Program-made: the position numbers and the translations under genes
The notes under the pieces: generated by a model
The model's database searches: none
Told to the model about the DNA's origin: nothing
Seen by the model: the letters and a program-made list of their open reading frames with translations, nothing else
Assembly (NCBI GenBank): GCA_051453625.1
Contig: JBOZIK010000001.1
Span: 184,875,778 to 184,939,777 of the forward strand
Source: Welwitschia mirabilis
Taxonomy: Eukaryota; Gnetophyta; Gnetopsida; Welwitschiales
Length of the DNA: 64,000 nt
Direction of reading: 5' to 3'
Shown here: one piece after another, positions 54,975-64,000 of the stretch
Position numbering within the stretch: the stretch's first letter is position 1
How the letters are laid out: each line of letters starts with the position of its first letter

Positions 54975-55689
54975 ATTTTATGCCTTAGTTGATATTAATT
55001 TTCATTAATCAACTACACCTATTTATTATTGAATCAAACTTATTTAATCATGCTTTATGCTTAATTATATTCATTTTTCATTAGTTATGCTAAATTCTTA
55101 TTAAAATATGTAATAAATCTCATTAATTATCCTATTAATCCATCCTTACTAGGATAATTGGTTCTAAAAATTTATGCTATGTATTGTATTCAAAATTATT
55201 TTTGACATATTAGGGGAAAAAAATTATTTCTAGAGTAAGAGAAGAATTCTCAAACACTTAACAATGTATGTTATCAGTTTTTGTTACTATAAAACAAGAG
55301 TTTATTAATCATCATCTTCATGAGTAGTTTTTAAAAAAAAAAAAATAAAATTTATGGCACTTTATTAAAAATAATATTAGTGAGGAAAAAAATTATTAAT
55401 TTAACATTGAAATGTGGATTATAAAAAATGTTTCAATTTTCTTAAGTGAGATCCTACTTTTCACTAATTAGAAAAACTTGAATTTATTGATTGCTTATAG
55501 TTTAATCCTAAAATTCGTGTTAAATTATTTAATTATCCTTTTTACTAAAATCTTTAAATTAGATATTTTTGTTAGCATCTGTTTGATTAAAATACTAACT
55601 TTATTTCACAAAATGTTTTAGAAATCTATAATCAAATTTTATAGAAAGATAGTTTCTACTCTAAGAGTTAAAAGTAGCTTACTTAAACA

Positions 55690-56500
55690 TGGCTAATAGG
55701 AAGGCTCTAGAAATGATTGGTTTTTCTATGGAATCTTATGAAAACCATTAGGATATTATTGGGAATAAGTATAAAGCTTAATCAAGATGTCATTTATCTG
55801 TTGTTAAAATCAACTAATTTGCATTTCGTTTTTAATTAGAGAATAATTAATTTACCTAACATTTCTTATAAAATTTTGGACAAATATTTACATAAGAGGT
55901 TGAAAAGTATACTACCTAATATTACTTGTATTAAATTATGTAATTATGTTAAAGGTAGATATATTCTTAATAATAATGTATTTGCTTACAAAGGTTTAGC
56001 ATGGGTAAGGATTTGTAATTAAAATATTGCCTTATTTAAACTTGACTATGCTAAGTATTATGATAAAATAGTGTGGAATTTTATCTTGAGTTGCATGGAA
56101 ATCCTAGGATTTAGAAATCTTTTCATTCATATATAGTAAATTATTTATTTAAGAATGTAAATGCTTGTGTTATAGCTACAAGAGTCATTAGTTTTATCTG
56201 TTTTATTTAATAATTTATAAGACAAGAATGACCTTTAGATTTCTACATTTTAATCAATTAGAAATTATTTTGTGTTATTCTATTTAGAAGGAAGTATATG
56301 ATAATCTAATTCATGGTATTTATATTAGTGAAAATCCAATTCTTTTTAAATTCTTGAGCTATAATTAAATAGATGCTCTCTAAGAGTAATCTTTATTCTG
56401 ATCTCTTATGTTTTAATCCTAGTTTAAAAAGTCTTTAGTATTTACCATTTTCACAAATTCTACATGACTTCTCTCTAAATCAGGAAGAAGTTTTTAGATG
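55690..56500 (+). pseudogene. LINE-D reverse transcriptase
   Basis: NISYKILDKYLHKRLKSILP (55858-55920), VKGRYILNNNVFAYKGLAWV (55950-56010), ALFKLDYAKYYDKIVWNFIL and SCMEILGFRN (56030-56120) are unmistakable LINE RT blocks ('PISLLN..YKI..K.L..RLK.[IV]LP..I...Q.G.[VI]KGR.I.DN'; 'K[LI]D..KAYDRV.W.F[LI]...[ML]...GF'). FKNVNACVIAT and the 'QGCPL' block (broken, FIRQE, stop, PLDF) follow. The Ala of 'KAYD' reads Tyr. Further stops mark it as dead. Confidence 0.9.
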
Positions 56501-56639
56501 ATCTAGTAATTAAAATCTTTAAAATTTCATTGTCCGAGAACTTCTAAGAAGATATGGAACATTATTTTAAATAAATTGGCTTTCAAAGAAGATAAATGAA
56601 AAGTTAAAGCTCATAATCTTTGGAAAATACTTAGTAAAT

Positions 56640-57880
56640 AAAATTATTTTATTTATACTTATATATATTATTCCTCTTTTTAGGCTTCTACTACTTCAAA
56701 TTACAATTAAATTAAAAAGTTACTTTGCAATTTCATATGATCAAGTAATAGTAATAAAAAAAATATTTCATAGAGTTTCATAGAGGAGTTATTACTTACT
56801 CAAAGAAAAAAAGGTTTTAGGTCTTTCTAACTACTTTCCATAAGGTGTCTTCCTTTATGATAAGGAGTTACTTAATTCTTTAGAGTATGTAGGATAGGGG
56901 TGTTACTTAGTTATTAAAGAATGCTTTTCCAAAGAGTAGACAAATCTAGAAAGGTAACTATTTTATTAACTATTTTATGCTTCTAATAGATATTAAAATT
57001 TAAGGATCTATTATCCTAAAAGTGTTTAAATTACATAGAAAATCATTTTTAAGAGGATTATATATGGTAATTTATTTATCTATTATTTTATATTATAAGA
57101 TGTATTTCCATGGTTGTTACCATTAAATGCAACTTTAGTAACTTATTTAAGACTCTAGTTAATAGCTTATGGATTTAATGTGGTTATAGTTTCTTTTTAA
57201 TGTCTTTACTTAAATTATCAATAACTTTCATGGAAAACATTTAGAAGCTTGAAGATAGCTCAAATGCTATAATTTTTTTTTAAATTCATTTCTTAGACTT
57301 CTAATGGAGTTGATATTTTTGATAGTTATGTTAAACTACAAGAAAAGATGATAAGGCCTTTTATACTTATAGAGCCAACCCAAAAAAAAAAAGAGCAAGG
57401 GGAAGTAAGAAGGAAGGGTAAAATAAAGAAATATTATCATATGCTTCTACAAACATGTCCATTAACAATTACTGTGATAAATTATATCATAGCTTAAATT
57501 CAAATAATCAATGAACATTGAGATCTCAAAGCATTTAGAAATTACCTACCTTACCAAAACAAACAATATTTGTTATGCTATCTCCTTCATTAACAACTAC
57601 CTATTCATAGAAGACTTCTTCATATAGGATCTGTAGTTGTTACCTACTCTTCCTATAATAATGAAGATAGTTTTTAAAATTTTTTCATTGATTTCTTTAT
57701 GGATTAAAACTCTTAAACATTGATTCTTATACCTTGTATTTTTCACATACTTTTAAAACACCAAATTAATCATATTTTTCAGAGAATTAATAGCTCTAAT
57801 TTTCTAGAATCAATAGTTCTATTTTGTAAAGTATTAATTTTCAAATTCATAATTAGATAATAAAAATTAAGTTACAGATT
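56640..57880 (+). pseudogene. LINE-D C-terminal region with zf-RVT-like zinc-binding block
   Basis: NISWSFIEELLLTQRKKGLG then LSNYFP (about 56765-56830) matches 'K..W......PK..GGLG[IL]', the post-RT hallmark of plant LINEs. CYLLH, stop, QLPIHRRLLHIGSVVVTY near 57575-57650 matches the zinc-binding RT-associated domain ('W..L...LPT..RL......'). An A-rich low-complexity patch lies at 57380-57420. The frames are broken. Confidence 0.75.
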
Positions 57881-58097
57881 AATTACATCCTTTAGCTATT
57901 GGGGAACTAGTCATATGAAATTTGCTTAGTTTCATAAAGAATCTAATCTAGTAGTTTCCATAGCATACATCTTTTGTTGAGATCATCATGCCATCCCTTA
58001 TAGAGCCTATATCTAATGGACAAGTTAAAAACTATGAGAGTGATTTAAAAAACTCAAGGATCATGTAATAAAGAATTATTAAAGCTATTTTTACTTT

Positions 58098-58627
58098 NNN
58101 NNNNNNNNNNNNNNNNNNNNNNNNNNNNNNNNNNNNNNNNNNNNNNNNNNNNNNNNNNNNNNNNNNNNNNNNNNNNNNNNNNNNNNNNNNNNNNNNNNNN
58201 NNNNNNNNNNNNNNNNNNNNNNNNNNNNNNNNNNNNNNNNNNNNNNNNNNNNNNNNNNNNNNNNNNNNNNNNNNNNNNNNNNNNNNNNNNNNNNNNNNNN
58301 NNNNNNNNNNNNNNNNNNNNNNNNNNNNNNNNNNNNNNNNNNNNNNNNNNNNNNNNNNNNNNNNNNNNNNNNNNNNNNNNNNNNNNNNNNNNNNNNNNNN
58401 NNNNNNNNNNNNNNNNNNNNNNNNNNNNNNNNNNNNNNNNNNNNNNNNNNNNNNNNNNNNNNNNNNNNNNNNNNNNNNNNNNNNNNNNNNNNNNNNNNNN
58501 NNNNNNNNNNNNNNNNNNNNNNNNNNNNNNNNNNNNNNNNNNNNNNNNNNNNNNNNNNNNNNNNNNNNNNNNNNNNNNNNNNNNNNNNNNNNNNNNNNNN
58601 NNNNNNNNNNNNNNNNNNNNNNNNNNN
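58098..58627. other. Assembly gap (530 N)
   Basis: Between LINE-D and LINE-E. It hides the junction of the tandem LINE pair. Confidence 0.95.
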
Positions 58628-60300
58628 TTAAATTGTTTCTATAGCCTTACCACAAGATTATTAATCTTGTACTTCCTATATATTTTGGATTTTTTTAAAG
58701 GCTAACATCAAATTACTATTTAAGATCCTATCCTTATACTATGCCAAGTAGAACATCTAAAGGAGAAACCCATTACCTCTTAGATTGAAAAGGAGTGTCC
58801 TAATAGTTACCATTCCATTGGCAACTTATGTTTTAGAATTTTACTTTTATTATCATAAAAATACCTAATTAACTAATATCTTTTAAACTATTTAGTTTAA
58901 ATATGATATTTCTAGAAAAAATCTACTTACTAAGTTCTATTTTGGGATTCTCTCCCTCAATCAAAGAGAGTTTTTTTTTTTTTTTTCCCATAACTTAGAT
59001 TCCAAAGTAGATACATGTAAATATAATAAGCTCATAATAGCCATGAAATACTTATCATGTAAAAGTATTTTATCTTCTACTCATATCTATTATTTCTCTT
59101 ATGGTGCTTCTACTACTTTTAGTTATAAGTAAATTAAAATAATATTTCATGATTTCATATGGTTAGGTAATAATAATATGAAAGGATTTCATAAATTTAT
59201 TTGAAAACTTTATTTAGTATATAATACAAAAGAAGTTTTGGATCTTTCTGACTACTTTCTACAAGTTATTTTTCTCTATGCTATGTGATAAGCTAATCAT
59301 TTTGAATCCATAGAATGATGGTATAACTTAGTTTTTGAACAACTAAAGATTACTTATCCAAAGAATAGATCAAGCGAAGAATCCTTTCATCCTAATAATT
59401 AGATTATGTCTCTAATGGATGTGAAGATTTAAGGATTTATTACTTTATAGCTACTATGGAGGATTAGACAAGCAGGTATGGTTGGATAGGCTTCTGTCAT
59501 GTATCTAAGTATGGGTTAGATAGGCTCTAAATAAATTTAGATTACATAAAAATGATTTATAAGAATCGTATTTGAAACAATTTTCTTTGGTTCTTCTATT
59601 TTGTAGAAAATAGTTTTATGGTGATTATAATTAACCATCACTTTAGTTATTTTTTAAGATCTTAGTTGGTAACTCAATATTTTAACAAAGATGTGGTTTT
59701 TAATTCATGGATTCACTCAATTAATTAAGAGGTTTTATAAAAAATCTTGTAGAAGCTTAATGATAGTCTACATACCATTAAAAAAAATTTCATATATTTT
59801 AGTTATTATATTTCTAATGTAATTCATATTAAGCTAATTATATTTTATTTTTAAACTTAATATAGTAAAAAGGTAATTCTTATTATCTTATTTTTAAAAA
59901 AATTCTATCATATGTTTTTAATAGAAATGTTCATTAGTAATCATCATGATGAATTATTACATACCTTAGAATTAAGAAAACAATGGATATGAAGAGCTCA
60001 AAGCATCCAAAAATTACTTCTCTTATCAAATCAATAATACTTTTTATGGTATCTTCTTTATTAAGGCATATCTGTTGGTAGAATGTTTTTGCATATGGGA
60101 TTTGTAGTTGTTGCTTTATTTTTTTTATAATAATAAAATTATTTTTTGATGTTTCTTAATTAATTGCTTTATGGCTCAAAATTCTTGGATGTGGGTTTAC
60201 TATCAAACATTTTATCTAAGATGGAATCATATTCTTCTTAGAGACCTATCAAATGTTTTAAGGCATTTTTTTACCCCTCTCTTTAAAAGTTTTTCAAACC
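58628..60300 (+). mobile_element. LINE-E: second copy related to LINE-D, 3' part
   Basis: After the N gap the plus strand shows a degraded RT palm block (LKRSV then a P-L-A-like run near 58790-58830, like 'RSIRQGCPLAP'). Then comes the same C-terminal sequence as LINE-D. Paired segments include 59130-59170 with 56700-56740, and 59990-60110 with 57500-57640. LYLLY or WYLLY then RMFLHMGFVVVALFF near 60050-60120 is the zinc-binding block. Both copies have the same orientation, so LINE-D and LINE-E form a direct tandem pair. The 3' end is unclear, near 60300. Confidence 0.7.
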
Positions 60301-60650
60301 TTGCATTCCTTATATGATATGGGAATAATGACACATCATATTTTTTAAAGAAGTAATAATTCTACTTTTTTAGCATTAAGACTTCTATTTTGCAAAGTAT
60401 TTCTTCTTAGCTCCATATTTAAGTAGAAAAAATTGAAATAGAGGTATTTACACTTAAAGTTTTACATATTTGATCCATAAAATTTAGCAATTAATATATT
60501 TTCTTGATATAAGTACCATGTTTGTAATTAATTTATTGCTAATCAATTCATTGATTACTAAAATTATTCTTAAAAAGGTCTAAATTTTGGTATTATTATT
60601 AGTATATCATCCTAAGCTATCTAAACTCTATTGAAGCTAAGATAGCTAGA
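60301..60650. other. Unassigned AT-rich DNA between LINE-E and Athila-2
   Basis: No motif is seen. It may hold the LINE-E 3' untranslated region. Confidence 0.35.
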
Positions 60651-60654
60651 GGGA

Positions 60655-61453
60655 CTGATGTCATCATCAAAATAATTAGCAGTACTAGTTCTCTATGACC
60701 ACTAAATTCTACAAAGGATAAGAAGCTAATTAGATGTTAAAATAATAGATTAACATTATAGCCAAGTGTTAAGCCTATTTAAAAAGATTGAGGACTACAT
60801 ATTTATGTTCTACCACCTAAGGAGATATTTGCTACTAATCTATTAATAATATGAACAAACTAATGAATACCTTAAACCCTAAAAACAACTATACCTTAGA
60901 GGTTAATCATACTTTATCCTTCATCTTTCACTCATTACTTGATTGTCGAACTTGGAGTTTGTCATCATTAGAGCATTATTCGTTACCATTAAAAATCTAT
61001 TATTTTAGATCCAGAATTCTAATGGTTATGATGAAAGCTTATTTTATGATGAGGTTTTAAGCCTCAATATAAGGAAATGACTAAATCATATAACATCTAT
61101 CATGTGTTCCTCATATTTTGATCTCTAATTTGGTGTTGTCTATAGTGAATAATCTAAGGTTTACATGATATATTTCCTTATGAGTTGTCATTTATGATTC
61201 TCAAAAGGAGATATCTAATCAAACTAAATCTTTCACTATTACCTTTTAGTCCCTCCTTCTACTTAAACCTATCTTTGGAACCCTTATTAATTCTTGTAAT
61301 CTTGAAGTACCTTTATAGTCCTTTTAAGAGAATGATAAATAGGGGTATGTATGCTATAATAAAATGCCCTAGTTTTTTATTGAAAATGCCTACATAAAGT
61401 CTAATATCTAGGATACTTATTTTATTATCTATTATAGAGTTCAAGGCGTGACA
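60655..61453 (+). repeat. Athila-2 5' LTR (inferred)
   Basis: Inferred from the primer site and the CA-type end at 61453. The short open frames here (60851-61060, 61185-61397, and 61495-61313 on the minus strand) show no family resemblance and are treated as chance. Confidence 0.45.
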
Positions 61454-61459
61454 AGTTTT

Positions 61460-61477
61460 TGGTATCATTTCTAGGGA
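61460..61477 (+). other. Athila-2 primer-binding site (tRNA-Asp type)
   Basis: TGGTATCATTTCTAGGGA followed by TTGGAGTTGC compares with TGGCGCCGTTGCCGGGGA. Most differences are C/T or G/A transitions. It is more decayed than the same site in the nested element at 19032. Confidence 0.7.
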
Positions 61478-61499
61478 TTGGAGTTGCTGTCCCATGGCT

Positions 61500-62085
61500 T
61501 ATTCAAAATAATTTTTGTTTATGATTTTTTTAAAAAATTTTAGATTTATCTTTATTAAAAATATAAAAATGTTTTTCACATATGTTTTATAAGAATAAGT
61601 ACATCTAAATCCTAAGAGTTTGAACCTATACACCTTTACTTTAGATATAACCATGGGATAACACTTCTATCTAGATGTGAGTTTTTCTTTTTTTGCATTC
61701 TTAGTTATATAGAGAATTGATTTTGTTAAAATTTGTACAACCTTCCTTTGTTTTTCATGATTGATATGTACCTTTATTTTATAAATGAAAATTTCTAGAA
61801 TTAGAAATATTTTTTAATCAAAATATCTATGTCAAATAGCATAAACTATTTTTTATTTATTTTTTATAATGAAAATTTTTTGATTTGATCGATGCCATTA
61901 TCACTCTTACTAGTGTTACTATACTTTTTTTGAATTCCTTCATCATTTAATTTGCAAATTATGTATTTTCATAATCTCCAGAATCTTGCATTAGTAATAT
62001 ATCATAAAAAATATTTTTATTGATCTTGACCTATCACACATCCTTGAATTAGATCTATTATTAGTTGGCTTCATAGAAAAAGTAA
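61500..62085. other. Athila-2 leader
   Basis: AT-rich DNA between primer site and gag, with no motif recognised. Confidence 0.4.
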
Positions 62086-63560
62086 TGAACAATCCAAAAA
62101 CTAATGATTTTTAAACGAATTTGTCATTGATTTTAATCAACATTATTTAGAACCTATATTTTAGTTTGGTGAAACCTCAACTAAATATTCTATTGATATT
62201 CCTTTAGTCAAATTAGTTATGGCTAATATAGATAAACATAATGTCCATCGAGGTCCACCTAGAAAAACTTTAAATGCATTATGAAAAATTGAATGTTCAG
62301 CTATGACTTCTTATATGGTTTTATCCCCTCACATAAATAGAATTGAAATAAAACTATTTGTCACTAATTTATTTCTAAAATTTCATGGATTAAATTCTAA
62401 AGATCCCTATGAATATTTAAAGGAATTTAAATTAAACTATAGGAAATCAAGATGAAGTATCTAGAATACTTTTCCCCTTTTCCTCGAAACAAAAAGTAAA
62501 ATCTTATCTCTATTAATTAAAATTTTACTGTGTTAGGTTAAGAAAATATTTTACACATGATTTCTTTAAAAAATACTTTTCAGCATATAAAACTAATAAA
62601 CTAAGAAGGAAAATCATGGACATATAGAAACAAGACAAAAAACCATCTTCATAACATGTTTGATTTTAAAGATTTATTAAAGAAAAGTCCATAACATGGT
62701 TTTGAGGCTTGAAGACTATTAAGTCTTTTCTTAAAGGACAAGTACATAAACCAGACAACTAATAAATATGATGGAAAATGAAAATTTCACATTCAAAGAG
62801 CCAAATGAAGCATTGAAAAATTTGGAAACCATAGCTAAGATATTTGAACATTGGAATAGACTTTCCAAAAACACTAAAGTAGCTAACCAAGACTTCAAAT
62901 CCATAGGAAAAAGGATGTATAAGCTAGATGAGGAAACAATCTTACTTAAAACGATAGACCACATTACTAAGACATTAGATAACCTTCAAGTAACTAAACC
63001 CGAAAAAACTAGTGGTGAAGCTATATGTGCTATATGTACTTTTGATAAGCATAAAACTAGTAAGTGTCCTTCTATTCCACTCTATAAAGAAAAATATATT
63101 CAAACAAGTAATACTATACAAGAATAAAATCCTTTTCTAGATGATAATAATAATAACAATAACCACAAAAACCATCATTCTCTTTTGTACATTCTTATAA
63201 CTTGAATTGAAGAAATCACTCTTGCTTTCCAATGGAAAACCTCTAATCAACCTAAAAGTAGATCACTAGAGGGCATTTTGAAATAATTCATAGATGCTCA
63301 ATTGGCTACCAATAACAAGAAAGCTGAAATCAATAATCAAAATGACTAACACTATTTAATATTTAAAATAAGAAATGAACCAAATTTTTCAAACTACAAC
63401 CTACATATTAACTACATTTAATGAGAGAGAAAATAGCAATCTTCTATCCCAACCTGTTTCCAATCCAAATAATGTGAACATTACTGAACAAATACTAGAA
63501 GTTAAAAGATTTAATGATAACTCACCTATAAGTGGTACTTAGATAAACAAACATGTTTAA
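62086..63560 (+). pseudogene. Athila-2 Gag
   Basis: Successive frames read HNVHRGPPRKTLNAL (62245-62290), HINRIEIK, LFLKFHGLNSKDPYEYLKEF (62370-62430), ILFPFSSKQKVKSYLY (62465-62510), FFKKYFSAYKTNKLRRKIMD and KDKK-type blocks, and FKEPNEALKNLETIAKIFEH (62790-62850). These follow the Athila Gag order: 'P.R.TL', 'FEIKP......F.GL..EDP..HL.EF', 'LFPFSL...A..WL', 'F...YFP..KT..LR.EI..F.Q', and the 'A...L...A...Y.W' block. The frame 62768-63124 is open and carries ICAICTFDKHKTSKCP, a zinc-knuckle-like motif. Further decayed sequence (SLEGILK, stop, FIDAQLATNNK near 63260) follows. Confidence 0.85.
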
Positions 63561-63699
63561 TTACCTACAAAAGATTCTACAACTAATTTCTTATCTAAGG
63601 CCAAACCTAAAATTAAGAAAGATAAAAGAGGATGAAATGGATAGGTATATACATAGAGAATTATAAAAAACTATGTTTTGCAAACTCCTTATATAATTA

Positions 63700-64000
63700 G
63701 GCAAAAATTAAGGTAGTAAAAATAAATATTCCACTCGTGAATGCTATCAAGCAAGTTCCATCTTACACTAACTTCCTTAAAGATATGTGCATGATAAATA
63801 AGAAAATAATTACTAAGAGGAAGGCCTTTCTAACTTAACAAGCAAGTGATATAGTTTAAAACAAACATCCACCAAAGTCTAGAAATCTTGGTTTCTTAAT
63901 AATTCCATGTATTATAGAAAACAAGAAGATAGATAGAGCCTTACAAGAATTAGGAGTAAGTGTAAACTTAATGCCCTATTTACTATGGAAAAAAATACAT
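63700..64000 (+). pseudogene. Athila-2 protease, N-terminal part
   Basis: NAIKQVPSYTNFLKDMC (63740-63795), KRKAFLT then a stop at the Gln/Glu position and QASDIV, then PPKSRNLGFLIIPCIIENKK (63870-63930) and DRALQELGVSVNLMPY match the Athila pre-protease and protease: 'A....P.YAKFLK...', 'FLTE..S', 'KDPG.F.IPC.IG......LLDLGASVNLMP'. The catalytic Asp of DLGAS reads Glu and the Ala reads Val. The window ends just after this block. Confidence 0.85.

Larger units (their letters stand above)
47265..55161 (+). mobile_element. Copia-2: Sirevirus-like Copia element lacking most of pol
   Basis: LTRs of about 1 kb (47265-48258 and 53991-55161, the second enlarged by a SINE) flank a textbook Copia primer site and polypurine tract. 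Inside are Gag with two zinc knuckles, then directly the last block of RNase H, and then the plant transposon-associated 3' domain. Protease, integrase, RT and most of RNase H are missing, so it is an internally deleted, non-autonomous copy. The 5-bp flanks (GTCTA left, near GTTCT/TTCTA right) match only imperfectly. Confidence 0.85.
53991..55161 (+). repeat. Copia-2 3' LTR, containing a SINE
   Basis: It starts TGTTGCATCTCC and aligns with 47265-48258. An insertion of about 206 bp at 54769-54974 (SINE plus one target copy) interrupts it. The end near 55161 is approximate. Confidence 0.8.
55200..58097 (+). mobile_element. LINE-D: L1-type LINE, 5'-truncated, cut by N gap
   Basis: Plus-strand LINE relic beginning in the endonuclease-RT linker (KIISRVREEFSNT near 55210-55260; FVTIKQEFINHH). 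It includes RT and the C-terminal zinc-binding region and runs to the 530-N gap. No endonuclease is present upstream, so the copy is probably 5'-truncated next to Copia-2. The sequence from about 56640 onward has a relative at 59040-60240 (LINE-E). It differs from LINE-A/B in the conserved blocks and belongs to another LINE family. Confidence 0.82.
60655..64000 (+). mobile_element. Athila-2: 5' part of an Athila-type Ty3/Gypsy element
   Basis: A primer site of tRNA-Asp type (61460-61477) is followed on the plus strand by an Athila-like Gag and the start of protease. The element continues past the right edge. An LTR should end near 61453 (...GGCGTGACA); its start is placed at TGATGTCATCATC (about 60655) only because a TG is needed there. 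The 3' LTR is outside, so LTR length and target duplication cannot be checked. Confidence 0.78.

Noticed and set aside
60851-61495. Three open frames inside the inferred Athila-2 LTR
   Set aside because: Short and without family resemblance, and they overlap on opposite strands. Chance frames in AT-rich DNA are expected.

Overview
The window looks like a repeat-choked intergenic stretch of an AT-rich flowering-plant nuclear genome. I see no intact host gene, no rRNA and no functional tRNA gene. What can be recognised is transposable-element sequence of several classes and ages: Ty1/Copia elements (two resembling the Sirevirus type), Ty3/Gypsy elements of the Athila/Tat type, a non-autonomous LTR element, several L1-type LINEs and one tRNA-derived SINE. 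Nearly all reading frames are broken. Many stops stand where the family has Gln or Trp, and many conserved Cys, Asp and Gly positions differ by transitions, as expected from long decay of methylated DNA.

Layout. 1-2991: 5' half of a minus-strand Copia element (Copia-3). 2992-4850: unassigned. 4918-8227 and 25185-28350: one minus-strand L1 LINE (LINE-A), split by a large insertion. The insertion, 8228-25184, is a Sirevirus-like Copia element (Copia-1) flanked by a perfect 5-bp target duplication, ATGGA. Its own 3' LTR is split by a third element, 17806-25057, with 1.1-1.2 kb LTRs, a tRNA-Asp-type primer site and no recognisable pol. This is a three-level nest. 28356-31255: 3' part of a second LINE (LINE-B), head to tail with LINE-A. 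About 31294-45462: a roughly 14 kb Gypsy element (Gypsy-1) with gag, protease, RT, RNase H and integrase, then a long 3' region. 45463-47264: unassigned. 47265-55161: a pol-deleted Sirevirus-like Copia element (Copia-2) whose 3' LTR holds a SINE; the 5' LTR is the matching empty site. 55200-58097 and 58628-60300: two plus-strand LINE copies (D and E). About 60650-64000: LTR, primer site, gag and protease of a second Athila-type element (Athila-2), running off the right edge.

Most notable points. Copia-1, Copia-2 and Gypsy-1 each carry, downstream of pol, what looks like the same plant-specific 'VREFYANL' domain with a low-complexity or coiled-coil tail. The non-autonomous element has an unusually long open acidic frame and a CpG-containing hairpin-like motif repeated eight times. 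The Copia-1 LTR and post-pol region are packed with an AGATGTCT/AGACATCT motif. The SINE is dated relative to its host LTR by its empty paralogous site.

Nine runs of N interrupt the sequence. At least two 100-N gaps are flanked by duplicated sequence and may be assembly artefacts. Domain calls come from reading translations by eye and recalling family motifs; no search was run.
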